Shown in pieces: positions 27,981 through 37,625 of a DNA stretch of 64,000 nucleotides (within the stretch, counting starts at the first letter, position 1; the number at the start of each line of letters is the position of its first letter). The notes under the pieces are model-generated. The model did not search any database and was not told where the DNA came from. It was given only the letters and a program-made list of their open reading frames with translations. The position numbers and the translations under genes were made by a program. The DNA comes from UBA1724 sp051884615 (GTDB taxonomy: Bacteria > Verrucomicrobiota > Lentisphaeria > Oligosphaerales > Oligosphaeraceae), in NCBI GenBank assembly GCA_051884615.1, contig JBJEVT010000012.1, forward strand, positions 4,606 through 68,605. Reading direction: 5' to 3'.

Positions 27981-28757
27981 ATGAACCCCCGCAGCCGTTC
28001 AGCCAGCACCACGGAGCGTGAACAGCAGATATTGGACCTGTTGGCGGGGGTGGAGAGTCTTTCGGTGGGGGACCTGTCCCGGAAGCTGGGGGTGAGCGAA
28101 GCCACCATGCGCCGGGATTTATCCTCCATGGCGGGGCGCGGGTTGTTGCACCGGTATCACGGGGGAGCCAGCCTGGCCTCTCCCACGGCCTCGGAGCAGT
28201 TGTTCAGCGACAAGGAGAACCTTCTCAGCGAGGAGAAGCGTCGCATCGCCCAGGCCGCCCTGTCCCTCATCGAGGACAACGACCGGATTTATCTGGACGG
28301 GGGGAGCACCACGTTGTATCTGGCCCGGCTGCTGGAGCGGCGCCACGGGCTGACGGTGGTCACCAATTCCCTGATGGCGGCCTCCCTGCTCATGGAGTCG
28401 GGGCATCATCTGGTTCTGGTGGGCGGGGAGTTCCGCGCCCTTTCCCGCACCCTGGTGGGTCCCCTGACCGCCCCCATCCTGAAGAACCTCTCCTTTGACA
28501 AGGCTTTCATGGGAACCCTGGGCTTCACCCTGGCGCAGGGACTCTCCACCAGCGACCCCGCGGAGGCCTTCACCAAACGCCTGGTCATGCGCCGGGCGGG
28601 GCAGGTGATCCTGCTTCTGGACCATTCCAAACTGGGAACCAACTCTTTCATCAGCGCCGGCGGCGTCCAGGACGTGGATACCCTGGTGACGGATGCCATC
28701 AGCGAAACTTTCCGTAGCAAACTCGAAGAATTCGGAACCAAAGTCATCATCGCCTAG
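27981..28757 (+). CDS. DeoR-family transcriptional regulator
   Basis: The protein is 258 residues from the ATG at 27981 (a TTG at 27972 is an alternative). The N-terminus is a helix-turn-helix (LSVGDLSRKLGVSEATMRRDL), followed by RYHGGA at the end of the wing. The C-terminal two-thirds is the sugar-phosphate isomerase-like sensor domain, with IYLDGGSTTLYLARLL and VTNSLMAASLL as the effector-binding strands. Such repressors usually release DNA when they bind a sugar phosphate. It lies 22 nt before the E2 gene, so it probably controls the dehydrogenase operon and itself. Confidence 0.9.
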   Translation: MNPRSRSASTTEREQQILDLLAGVESLSVGDLSRKLGVSEATMRRDLSSMAGRGLLHRYHGGASLASPTASEQLFSDKENLLSEEKRRIAQAALSLIEDNDRIYLDGGSTTLYLARLLERRHGLTVVTNSLMAASLLMESGHHLVLVGGEFRALSRTLVGPLTAPILKNLSFDKAFMGTLGFTLAQGLSTSDPAEAFTKRLVMRRAGQVILLLDHSKLGTNSFISAGGVQDVDTLVTDAISETFRSKLEEFGTKVIIA

Positions 28758-28779
28758 CAACTAAGGAGAATCCAAGGAC

Positions 28780-30561
28780 ATGGCAAATGCGATTGTAATG
28801 CCGAAGGCGGGCAACTCCGTGGAGGAGTGCATTCTGAGCAAGTGGCGCATCGCGGTGGGGGACACCATCGCCAAGGGCGCCATCATCGCCGACGCCGAGA
28901 CGGACAAGACCTCCATCGAGGTGGAGGCCACGGAAGGGGGCAAGGTGCTGGCGCTCTTCGCCAAGGAAGGGGATCTGGTGCCTGTGCTGACTCCCATCTG
29001 CGCCGTGGGCGCCGAGGGAGAGGACGCCTCCGCTCTCGCCCCGGGTGGCGCCGCCGCCGCCCCTGCTCCCGCCGAGGCTCCCGCTCCTGTTGCCGCTCCC
29101 GCTCCTGCTCCTGCTCCTGCCGAGGCTCCCGCTCCTGCCGCTCTGCCTGCCGGAGTGGAGGCCATCCTCATGCCCAAGGCGGGCAACTCCGTGGAGGAGT
29201 GCATCCTGAGCAAGTGGCGGGTGAAGGTGGGGGACACCCTGGCCAAGGGCGCCATCATCGCCGACGCCGAGACGGACAAGACCTCCATCGAGGTGGAGGC
29301 CACCGCGGAGGGCACGGTGCTGGCTCTCCTGGCGCAGGAAGGGGATCTGGTGCCCGTGCTGACGGACATCTGCCTGGTGGGCCCCGCTGGAACGGACGTG
29401 TCCGCCTGCAAGAAGGGCGGCGCCCCCGCCGCCCAGGCCCCCGCTCCCGCCGCTGTTGAGGCTCCCGCCGCCGTGCCTGCCGCCCAGGCTCCCGCTGCTC
29501 CCGCCGCTCCCGCCGCCGCCGTGGAAGGCGCGCCCCTCTCTCCCCGCGCCCGCCGCTTTGTCGCGGAGCATCCCTTCGTGATGGGGGCCATCGCCGGCAG
29601 CGGCGCCCAGGGCCGCATCATGGAGAAGGATGTGATGGCCGCCTACCAGACCAGCACCCATCTGACTCCCGCCGCCGCCGCCATGGTGGCCGCCGGAGCG
29701 AAGGTGCCTCCCGCCGGCACCGGCCCCCAGGGAGAAATCACCGCCGAGGATGTGGAGAACTTCGCCAAGGGCGTGGTTCCCGCCGCCGCGCCCGCCGCCG
29801 CGCCTGCCGCCGCCGCACCTGTTGCCGCTTCCGCCGCCGCTCCTGCCGCCCAGGACGAGGACGTGGTGACCGAGAAGCCCTTCAGCCGGATTCGCGGCGT
29901 CATCGCCAAGCGTCTCCAGGAATCCCTGCAGACCATGGCGCAGTACACCCTCAACTGCGAAGCGGATGTCACCGGGCTTCTGGCGCTGCGGAAGAAGATC
30001 AAGGCCGCCGGCGAGAAGCTGGGCCTGGCCAACATCAACATCGGCGACATGGTGATGTATGCGGTCATCAAGACCCTGCAGCAGGTGCCCGAGCTCAACG
30101 GCGAGTTCGCCGACAACGTGGTGAAGCTCCACAGCGCCGTCCACATGGGCTTCGCCTGCGACACCCCCAAGGGGCTCCTGGTGCCCGTGCTCCATCACTC
30201 CCAGAAGATGAGCCTGGCGGAGATGTGCCGTCAGGTGAAGAACCTGGCCAAGGCCGCCAACGCCGGAAATCTGGCTCCCGACCTGATGAACGGGGCCACC
30301 TTCACCGTCTCCAACCTGGGCTCCTTCGGCGTCATCAACTTCACTCCCGTGATCTCCGCTCCCCAGATCGCCATGCTGGGCGTGGGCAAGACCCTGCTGC
30401 GGCCCGTCCGCCAGGCCGACGGCTCCATCGCCTACCGCGACTACATGCAGTTCTCCCTGACCATGAACCACATGGTGGTGGACGGCGCCCCCGGCGCCCG
30501 CTTCCTCCAGACCCTGTGCGCCAACATCGAGAACTTCGAACTGATCTGCATCGCCCGGTAG
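28780..30561 (+). CDS. 2-oxoacid dehydrogenase E2 with two lipoyl domains
   Basis: The 593-residue acyltransferase core carries two N-terminal lipoyl domains (residues about 1-80 and 127-205), each with the lipoyl-lysine motif ETDKTSIEVEA. Pro/Ala-rich linkers follow. A peripheral subunit-binding domain (around LSPRARRFVAEH) is followed by a degenerate second copy (about 291-328). The catalytic domain (about 365-593) holds the active-site NHMVVDG. AAGGAGA lies upstream of the start. It transfers acyl groups from E1 to CoA. The substrate, probably pyruvate or a branched 2-oxoacid, cannot be read from sequence. Confidence 0.93.
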   Translation: MANAIVMPKAGNSVEECILSKWRIAVGDTIAKGAIIADAETDKTSIEVEATEGGKVLALFAKEGDLVPVLTPICAVGAEGEDASALAPGGAAAAPAPAEAPAPVAAPAPAPAPAEAPAPAALPAGVEAILMPKAGNSVEECILSKWRVKVGDTLAKGAIIADAETDKTSIEVEATAEGTVLALLAQEGDLVPVLTDICLVGPAGTDVSACKKGGAPAAQAPAPAAVEAPAAVPAAQAPAAPAAPAAAVEGAPLSPRARRFVAEHPFVMGAIAGSGAQGRIMEKDVMAAYQTSTHLTPAAAAMVAAGAKVPPAGTGPQGEITAEDVENFAKGVVPAAAPAAAPAAAAPVAASAAAPAAQDEDVVTEKPFSRIRGVIAKRLQESLQTMAQYTLNCEADVTGLLALRKKIKAAGEKLGLANINIGDMVMYAVIKTLQQVPELNGEFADNVVKLHSAVHMGFACDTPKGLLVPVLHHSQKMSLAEMCRQVKNLAKAANAGNLAPDLMNGATFTVSNLGSFGVINFTPVISAPQIAMLGVGKTLLRPVRQADGSIAYRDYMQFSLTMNHMVVDGAPGARFLQTLCANIENFELICIAR

Positions 30562-30655
30562 CCCGGCCTCCCGGCGCGGGAGAGGGAGGACGGAGGCAAG
30601 CCTCCCCTCCCTCCCCAATCCCTTCCCCCCTTCCCAATCCCAGGAGAATCTTTCC

Positions 30656-32005
30656 ATGTATGATTTGATGGTCATCGGCGCCGGTCCCGGCGGATACGAG
30701 GCGGCAGCCTACGCCGCCCGGCATTTCCAGAAGAAGGTCGTCCTCTTCGAGAAGCAGGAGTTGGGCGGCACCTGCCTGAACGTGGGGTGCATCCCCACCA
30801 AGACTTTCATGCGCTCCGTGAAGAATCTGGAGGAGTGCCAGGACGCCGCCACCTACGGCGTGAAGAACGAGGCCAAGCCCGCGCTGGACATGGCCGCCGT
30901 CCAGGCCCGGAAGCAGAAGGTGGTCTCCCAGCTGGTGCGGGGCGTGGCCGCCATGGAGAAAGGCGCCGGCGTGGAGGTGGTGAAGGCCCAGGCCCGCATC
31001 GTGGCGCCGGGGAAGATCGAGGCGGCGGGCAAGGTCTACGAGGGCGCCAACATCCTCCTGGCCACCGGCTCCGTCCCCGCCGCGCCTCCCATTCCCGGCC
31101 TGCGGGACAATCCCCTGGTGCTGGACTCCACCGGCATCCTCGCCCTGGACAAGCTGCCCAAGGCCCTGGTGGTCATCGGCGGCGGCGTCATCGGACTGGA
31201 GTTCGCCAACTTCTTCCATGCGGCGGGCACCCAGGTCTCCATCGTGGAGATGATGCCCAAGATCGCCCCCGTGGTGGACGACGAGATCGGCCAGCAGCTC
31301 CACAAGGAGCTCACCCGCGCCGGCATCGCCATCCACCTGAATTGCAAGGTGGTGAAGATCGAGGGCTCCACCCTCCATTATCTGGATCCCGAGGGCAAGG
31401 AGCAGAAGGTCGCCGGCGACTATGTGCTCAACGCCACCGGCCGCCGCCCCGTGACCCAGGATCTGGGCCTGGAGGAGCTGAAGGTGGACATGAACCGGAA
31501 GGGCGTGGTCACCGACGAGTTCGGCAGGACCAGCGTGCCCGGCATCTGGGCGTGCGGCGATGTCACGGGCCGCTGCCTTCTGGCCCACGCCGCCACCCGC
31601 GAGGGCGTGGTGGCCGTGAACAACATGTTCGGCGTGGCGGACCGCATGACCTACAAGGCCATCCCCTCCGTGATCTTCACCCATCCCGAAGTGGCCCAGG
31701 TGGGCGCCACGGAGCAGGAGCTGAAGGCCAAGGGCGTCGCCTACCGGAAGGTGGTGCAGCCCATGGCCATGGCGGGCCGCTTCATGGTGGACTACGCGGG
31801 CAAGAGCGGCACCGTGAAGGTCCTGGTCAGCGAAAAGTATGGCCAGGTGCTGGGCGTCCACGCCATCGGCGGCTGCGCCGGCGAATTCATCTGCGCCGCC
31901 AGCGCCATGGTGGGCCAGGAGATGACGGTGGACACGGTCCAGCGCATCGTCTTCCCCCATCCCACGGTCTCCGAGTCCATCCGGGAGGCCGTCCTCCACG
32001 CCTAG
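30656..32005 (+). CDS. lpdA: Dihydrolipoamide dehydrogenase (E3)
   Basis: This 449-residue FAD disulfide oxidoreductase reoxidises lipoyl groups and reduces NAD+. GAGPGGYEAAAYAAR is the FAD dinucleotide fold, GGTCLNVGCIPTKT the redox disulfide, VVIGGGVIGLEFANFF the NAD fold, and the C-terminus HPTVSESIREA has the His-Glu dyad region. It lies between E2 and E1, so this is a dedicated E3 for the complex. Confidence 0.96.
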   Translation: MYDLMVIGAGPGGYEAAAYAARHFQKKVVLFEKQELGGTCLNVGCIPTKTFMRSVKNLEECQDAATYGVKNEAKPALDMAAVQARKQKVVSQLVRGVAAMEKGAGVEVVKAQARIVAPGKIEAAGKVYEGANILLATGSVPAAPPIPGLRDNPLVLDSTGILALDKLPKALVVIGGGVIGLEFANFFHAAGTQVSIVEMMPKIAPVVDDEIGQQLHKELTRAGIAIHLNCKVVKIEGSTLHYLDPEGKEQKVAGDYVLNATGRRPVTQDLGLEELKVDMNRKGVVTDEFGRTSVPGIWACGDVTGRCLLAHAATREGVVAVNNMFGVADRMTYKAIPSVIFTHPEVAQVGATEQELKAKGVAYRKVVQPMAMAGRFMVDYAGKSGTVKVLVSEKYGQVLGVHAIGGCAGEFICAASAMVGQEMTVDTVQRIVFPHPTVSESIREAVLHA

Positions 32006-32120
32006 CGGACCTCGCCGGTCCCCGGGGGCGGGAGCCCCGGCGCTTCCTCCCCCTCATCCCCCCTTTCCCCTCTTCTCACTCCCCATCCCCCAACCGCTGC
32101 ATAGCAAGGATTCCGTTCCC

Positions 32121-34616
32121 ATGACCAAAGCATTGGAAATTCGTCCTGAGGACTGGTTCAAGCCCGGCTTCATCCATTTCGAGGACATTCCGGTCTGCCA
32201 GTACAAGAAGACCATCGCCCAGGAAAAGAAGAACTACACCAAGGAAGAGTTCCTGGCCATCTACCATGACATGCTGGTGTGCCACGACTTCGAGACCGTG
32301 ATCAACGAGATCAAGCTCCAGGGCAAATACGAGGATGTGAGCTACAAGCATCCCGGCCCCGCCCACCTCTCCCTGGGACAGGCCGCCACCGCCGTGGGCG
32401 CCGCCTATCACCTGGACATGAACGACTTCACCTTCGGCAGCCACCGCTCCCATTCCGAGATCCTGGCCAAGGGCCTCTCCGCCATCCGGAAGCTGGATGA
32501 CGCCGCCCTCCAGAAGGTGATGGAGGACTTCTTCGGCGGCGCCACCCTGAAGGTGGTCCAGGAGCATTGCAAGTGCTCCACCGTCAAGGAGCTTGCCCGC
32601 CACTTCCTGGTCTACGGCGCCTACGCCGAGATCTTCGCCCGGGTCACCGGCTTCAACAAGGGCTGGGGCGGCTCCATGCACTGCTTCTTCACCCCCTTCG
32701 GCATCTATCCCAACAACGCCATCGTGGGCGGCAGCGGACCCGTGGCGCCCGGCGCCGCGCTCTTCAAGCTGGTGAACGACCGCAAGGGCATCGTCCTGTG
32801 CAACATCGGCGACGCCTCCTTCGGCTGCGGCCCCGTCTGGGAAGGTCTCATGTTCTCCGCCATGGGCCAGTTCAAGACCCTCTGGAAGGAAAAGGGATAC
32901 AAGGGACTCCCCATCCTCTTCAACTGCTCCGACAACGCCTACGGCATGGGCGGACAGACCGCCGGCTCCTCCAAGGACAAGTATCTGGGAGAGACCATGG
33001 GCTTCGGACAGCTGGCCCGCATCGGCGCCGGCGTCGACCCCGACCAGATGTTCGCGGAACGGGTCAACGGCTATGATCCCCTGGCCGTGGCGGACGCCGT
33101 GAAGCGCCAGAAGGAACACCTCCTCAAGGGCGAAGGCCCCGCGCTCCTGGATGTGGCCACCTACCGCATCGGCGGACACTCCCCCTCCGACGCCTCCAGC
33201 TACCGCACCAAGGAAGAACTGGACATCTGGAAGGACTTCGACGCCATCCGCCAGTACAAGGAGAAGCTGGTGAAGGCCAAGGTCATCACCGAGCAGGAGG
33301 CCGCCAAGACCGAGAAGCAGGTCCACGACCTGGTGAAGGAGATGTTCATCCTCTCCATCGACAAGGAGATCTCCCCCTACGAAACCATGGACTCCATGTT
33401 CATCGAGTCCGTGATGTTCTCCAACAAGAAGCTGGAAAGCTGCGACGAAACCCGGAAGGGCGACGCCGACTTCCTCCAGCCCCTGGCGGAGAACGAACAG
33501 TACAAGAAGATCCAGAAGAAGCAGCGCTTCTATGCCGACGCCACCGGAAAGCCCTACTCCTCCATGCTGGTGTACAACATCTGCGACGCCGTCTTCGAGG
33601 CCATGACCCATCGTTTCTCCCAGGACCCCACCATGGTGGCTTTCGGTGAGGACAACCGGGACTGGGGCGGCGCCTACGCCTGCTACCGCGGGCTCACCGA
33701 GCTGCTCCCCTACCACCGCTTCTTCAACTCCCCCATCTCCGAGGCCGCCATCATCGGCGCCGCCGTGGGATATGCCCTGGCCGGCGGCCGGGCCGTGGCG
33801 GAAATCATGTACTGCGACTTCATCGGACGCTGCGGCGACGAGCTCTTCAACCAGCTCTCCAAGTGGCAGGCCATGTCCGGCGGCGTGCTCCGCATGCCCG
33901 TGGTGGTGCGCATCTCCGTGGGCTTCAAGTACGGCGCCCAGCACTCCCAGGATTGGTCCAGCATCTTCAACCACATCCCCGGCCTGAAGGTGATCTATCC
34001 CGTCACTCCCTACGACGCCAAGGGCCTCCTGAACAGCGCCCTCTCCGGCACCGACCCCGTCATCTGCCTGGAGTCCCAGCAGTGCTACAAGCACGGCGAA
34101 ATGTTCCACGAGGGCGGCGTGCCCACTGGCTACTACGAGATTCCCATCGGCGAGCCCGATGTGAAGAAGGCCGGCAAGGACCTGACCATCATCACCCTGG
34201 GACCCATCCTGTACAAGGCTCTGGACGCCGCCAAGGAACTGGCCAAGTACGGCGTGGACGCCGAGGTCATCGACCTGCGCTCCATCAATCCGCTGAACTA
34301 CGACAAGCTGGTGGAGTCCGTGAAGAAGACCGGCAAGGCCATCCTGCTGAACGAGGCCGTGGAGCGCGGCAACGTGATGCAGAACGTGGCCGCCACCCTC
34401 ACCCAGCTGGCCTTCGACTCCCTGGACGCCCCCATCGCCGTGGTGGGCAGCCGGAACTGGGTCTCCCCCGCCGCCGAGCTGGAGAGCAAGTTCTTCCCGC
34501 AGGTGGGCTGGATTCTGGACACCATCCACGAGCGCATCATGCCTCTGAAGGGATACACCCCCGGCATCAACCGCTCCCTGGGCGAACTGGGCCGCACGGC
34601 GCGTCTGGGCGTGTAA
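32121..34616 (+). CDS. Fused E1 alpha-beta of a 2-oxoacid dehydrogenase complex
   Basis: This 831-residue protein joins E1 alpha (residues about 1-460) and E1 beta (about 475-831), which are separate subunits in most complexes. The alpha half binds thiamine diphosphate: NIGDASFGCGPVWEGLMFS starts the motif, with Ala where GDG is usual, and CSDNAYGMG closes it. The beta half has VAFGEDNRDWGG, NSPISEAAIIGAAVGYAL and the C-terminal DLRSINPLN segment of transketolase-like subunits. Fused E1 forms occur in Bacteroidota and Chlamydiota. It catalyses decarboxylation and acyl transfer to E2 lipoate. Pyruvate is the simplest guess at substrate. Confidence 0.92.
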   Translation: MTKALEIRPEDWFKPGFIHFEDIPVCQYKKTIAQEKKNYTKEEFLAIYHDMLVCHDFETVINEIKLQGKYEDVSYKHPGPAHLSLGQAATAVGAAYHLDMNDFTFGSHRSHSEILAKGLSAIRKLDDAALQKVMEDFFGGATLKVVQEHCKCSTVKELARHFLVYGAYAEIFARVTGFNKGWGGSMHCFFTPFGIYPNNAIVGGSGPVAPGAALFKLVNDRKGIVLCNIGDASFGCGPVWEGLMFSAMGQFKTLWKEKGYKGLPILFNCSDNAYGMGGQTAGSSKDKYLGETMGFGQLARIGAGVDPDQMFAERVNGYDPLAVADAVKRQKEHLLKGEGPALLDVATYRIGGHSPSDASSYRTKEELDIWKDFDAIRQYKEKLVKAKVITEQEAAKTEKQVHDLVKEMFILSIDKEISPYETMDSMFIESVMFSNKKLESCDETRKGDADFLQPLAENEQYKKIQKKQRFYADATGKPYSSMLVYNICDAVFEAMTHRFSQDPTMVAFGEDNRDWGGAYACYRGLTELLPYHRFFNSPISEAAIIGAAVGYALAGGRAVAEIMYCDFIGRCGDELFNQLSKWQAMSGGVLRMPVVVRISVGFKYGAQHSQDWSSIFNHIPGLKVIYPVTPYDAKGLLNSALSGTDPVICLESQQCYKHGEMFHEGGVPTGYYEIPIGEPDVKKAGKDLTIITLGPILYKALDAAKELAKYGVDAEVIDLRSINPLNYDKLVESVKKTGKAILLNEAVERGNVMQNVAATLTQLAFDSLDAPIAVVGSRNWVSPAAELESKFFPQVGWILDTIHERIMPLKGYTPGINRSLGELGRTARLGV

Positions 34617-34841
34617 CTCCCCCGCCTCCTCCACCCCTCCCTCCCTCTCCCGGCATCCCCGGGAACCAGGGAAGGGCAGGGCGCAGGGGAGACCTCCCCG
34701 GGGGAAAGCCCCCCTTTCCCCCTCCCTCCATGCGGCGCCGTCCTCCTTCCCGGCAGGATGGCTCCGCATGCTCTTTTTCCCCGGGAATCCGACGAAGCGC
34801 CTGCTCTGCGCCGGGTTCCTCCCTCTTGACGCCTTTTTGCC

Positions 34842-35255
34842 ATGGATGCCACGATCACCTACCGCGTCCCCTATGCGGACACGGACCAGATGGGCTTTGT
34901 CTACTACGGAAACTATCTGGTTTTCTTTGAACGGGCCAGGAACGAGCTGATGCGGACCCTGGGCTTCACCTACCGGGAACTGGAAGGACTGGGCGTGGGC
35001 CTCCCCGTCATCGAGGCGTCCCTGAAATATCATGTCCATGCCCAATACGACGATCTTCTCACCATCCGCGCCAGGGTGGCAGAATACACCGGCATCCGCG
35101 TGAAGGTCGAGTGCCAGGTGCTCCGGGACGACAAGCTCCTGGTGGAAGGATGGACACGACACGCCTTCATGGATTTGAAGACCGGACGCCCCGCCAGAGT
35201 CCCCGCCATCATGCAGGAAAAACTCCGGCAGCTCACCGCAGAACAGGAATCCTAG
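34842..35255 (+). CDS. ybgC: YbgC-type acyl-CoA thioesterase
   Basis: This 137-residue single hot-dog fold has RVPYADTDQMGFVYYGNYL, with the catalytic Asp (D-x-D-x-x-G-x-V), then FERARNELMRTLGF. Family members hydrolyse short acyl-CoAs and are linked to the Tol-Pal system. It lies 225 nt after the dehydrogenase operon in the same direction, perhaps acting on its acyl-CoA product. A tRNA-Ser gene follows. Confidence 0.9.
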   Translation: MDATITYRVPYADTDQMGFVYYGNYLVFFERARNELMRTLGFTYRELEGLGVGLPVIEASLKYHVHAQYDDLLTIRARVAEYTGIRVKVECQVLRDDKLLVEGWTRHAFMDLKTGRPARVPAIMQEKLRQLTAEQES

Positions 35256-35326
35256 CCGTCAGAATCCCTGTGCCCGCCGCCAACACCTTGCTGTGAAAGG
35301 GAAAATTCCTGAGGTGCGGACGGTCC

Positions 35327-35356
35327 TTGCAATACGGGATTCCCTGGTCATATTAA
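35327..35356 (+). promoter_or_regulatory. Promoter of tRNA-Ser
   Basis: TTGCAA (35327-35332) and TATTAA (35351-35356) lie 18 bp apart, ending 44 nt before the tRNA. This is the best -35/-10 pair in the region. Confidence 0.6.
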
Positions 35357-35400
35357 ACCGCTTTTCCTCCCGGGGGGGGGAGGGAGAAAAGTTCCTTTCG

Positions 35401-35488
35401 GGAGAGATGGCTGAGTGGTCTAAGGCAGCGGTCTTGAAAACCGCCGGAGGGCAACCTCCCGTGGGTTCGAATCCCACTCTCTCCGCCA
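35401..35488 (+). tRNA. tRNA-Ser (anticodon TGA)
   Basis: The acceptor arm GGAGAGA pairs with TCTCTCC, with G discriminator and encoded CCA at 35486-35488. The anticodon loop CTTGAAA gives anticodon TGA (codons UCN, mainly UCA). A long variable arm (GCCGGAGGGCAACCTCCCG region) marks it as a serine tRNA. Confidence 0.95.
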
Positions 35489-36117
35489 GATTTATGATCT
35501 TATTGGGCTGATTTTCATGGAGTGATTTGTCCCCGTTTTTGCAAAGAAAAAGGCTGCCTGTGCCCGTCTTCCGAGAGACGAATTACGATCTATAACTCCC
35601 GCCGCCAGCGGCATCCTCATGGCGGCTTTTGAGATGTATTTCCCGGCGCGGTCGAAAGGGAGAAGAGCATATTTTTTTCCTTTTTGTCGAATCCGCTTGC
35701 GGAAAGTGTTTTGCGGATTATCGTTCATGAACGATGCGGATTCACGGGAACCCGGTGGGTGGGCCGCCGAAGGCTACGTGAATCCGCATTTTCTATTTCA
35801 TGATCTCGTGGTCGTAGTTCCGCTCGTTTTTTCTATTGATATATCCAAGATTCCGGGCGGGGCGGGGAAGCGTTACGCCGCCTCCCGCCTTGCGCCTCCA
35901 ACCGCCGCCGCGGTTTTGTTTGTCCCTATGGCAACGGGGGTGTGATTCAGGGGATTGGCGGGGATTGACAACCCAGGAAACATCACTACCTTAATTGACA
36001 GGACGCCCTGGGAAATCCGGCAGTCTCCGTGCATCGGGGGACGTGTCTTTGCCTTCGGGGGCGTTTTTTGTTTTCCCTGCCATGGTTCCCCTGTCTTTGG
36101 GCAGAGGAGCGCCTCCC
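35489..36117. other. 629-nt region without a gene; structured element
   Basis: No coding frame is convincing. At 35721-35734 TCGTTCATGAACGA is a perfect palindrome. At 35734-35746 and 35777-35789 a perfect 13-bp inverted repeat (ATGCGGATTCACG and its complement) encloses a GC-rich loop of 30 nt. It may be a structured RNA or operator, upstream of the MATE gene. Confidence 0.5.
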
Positions 36118-37473
36118 ATGAGATCCACCGGTTTTTTCCAGGACAACCAATTTTGGCGCAGGCTCTGCGCCCTGGCTTTCCCCATTGCCTTCCAGAATCT
36201 GATGCTGGCGTTGGTGGCGGCGGCGGATGCGCTGATGCTGGGGCGTTTTCATCAGAACGCCATGGCGGCGGTCAGTTTGGCGACCCAGGTGCAGTTTGTG
36301 CAGAATCTGCTTTTGTGGGGCATTGTTTCGGGGGTGGGGGTGCTGGGCGCCCAGTATTGGGGGAAGGGGGATCGGTCGGCCATGGGCCGGATCTTCGGCA
36401 TCAGCATCCGGCAGTCCCTGTGGATCTGCGTGCTGTTCTTTCTCCTCTGCCGCTGGTGTCCGGAAAAGCTGATGCTGTGCTTCGCCCATGACGCCGAGCT
36501 GGTGCGCATCGGAGCGGAATACCTGAAGATGGCGGCCTGGTCCTATCTTCTGACGGGCTTCTCCCAATGCTATCTGGGCATCATGAAGGTCAGCGACCAT
36601 GTGCGGGAGGCCACGGCCATCAGTTCCGCCGCGGTCCTGGTGAACATCGCCTTGAACGCCCTCTTCATCTTCGGGGGCTTGGGCTTTCCCGCCCTGGGCG
36701 TCCGGGGAGCCGCCTTGGCGACGGTGCTGGCGCGGGTGGTGGAATTGGCCTGGTGCGCGGGGCTCTCCTGTCGCCGGGGCTATCTCCGGCTGCGCCCGGG
36801 GGACGTCCTCTCCTTCCACCGGGGGCTGAGCCTGGATTTCCTGCGCTATACTCTGCCTATCGTGGGCGCCATGATGCTCTGGGGGATCGGCTTCACCGCC
36901 TACACGGCACTCATGGGGCATCTGGGAGGGGACGCCGCCGCCGCCAACGGGGTGGCTGCCGTCGCCCGGGATCTGATGTGCTGCCTGTGCAACGGACTTG
37001 CCGGAGGGTGCGGCATCCTCATCGGCAACGAACTGGGGGCGGGACGTCTTCTCCAGGGCAGGCGCTATGGGGAACGCTCCATGATCCTCGCCTTTCTGGC
37101 GGGAGGGGTCTCCACGCTGGGCATTCTGGCATGCATCCCCCTGGTTTCCCGACTCCTTCCCCTGACGGCACAGGCCCAGGAGTATATGCGGGGGATGTTC
37201 CTGATTCTCTCGATCTACATGATCGGACGTTGCGTCTGCACCGTGGTGATCAACGGGATTTTCTCGGCGGGGGGAGACACCTACTTCGACATCTACAGCC
37301 TGGCTGTCTGCATGTGGGGCGTGGCGCTTCCCTGCGCCTTCCTGGGGGCATTTGTCTGGAAACTCCCCGTGCTGGCGGTCTACGCCTGCACCTGCCTGGA
37401 CGAAGTGGGAAAGATCCCCTGGGTGATTCTCCACTATCGACGCTATCTGTGGGTGCGAAACATCACCCGCTGA
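36118..37473 (+). CDS. MATE-family efflux transporter
   Basis: The 451-residue membrane protein has about twelve transmembrane segments in two repeats. LALVAAADALMLGRFHQNAMAAV is the typical MATE N-terminal signature (D-x-x-M-x-G) and FIFGGLGFPALGVRGAALATV the mid-protein one. It exports drugs or other organic cations in exchange for Na+ or H+. The ATG at 36118 has AGAGGAG upstream. The 629-nt gap before it holds a palindrome that could regulate it; no operon partner is seen. Confidence 0.92.
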   Translation: MRSTGFFQDNQFWRRLCALAFPIAFQNLMLALVAAADALMLGRFHQNAMAAVSLATQVQFVQNLLLWGIVSGVGVLGAQYWGKGDRSAMGRIFGISIRQSLWICVLFFLLCRWCPEKLMLCFAHDAELVRIGAEYLKMAAWSYLLTGFSQCYLGIMKVSDHVREATAISSAAVLVNIALNALFIFGGLGFPALGVRGAALATVLARVVELAWCAGLSCRRGYLRLRPGDVLSFHRGLSLDFLRYTLPIVGAMMLWGIGFTAYTALMGHLGGDAAAANGVAAVARDLMCCLCNGLAGGCGILIGNELGAGRLLQGRRYGERSMILAFLAGGVSTLGILACIPLVSRLLPLTAQAQEYMRGMFLILSIYMIGRCVCTVVINGIFSAGGDTYFDIYSLAVCMWGVALPCAFLGAFVWKLPVLAVYACTCLDEVGKIPWVILHYRRYLWVRNITR

Positions 37474-37625
37474 CCGCAGATTCCCGCCGGGAAATCCTGG
37501 GAAAAATGGCTGGGAAAAAGTTATAGTAAGCCAAAATCCCGAGCATCCCCAACGAGCAGTGTCTGTCACATAAGTCCAGTTGACCGGCTCTGCTCGTTTT
37601 GTTTTTCTGCCACAGGAGAAAGGAG

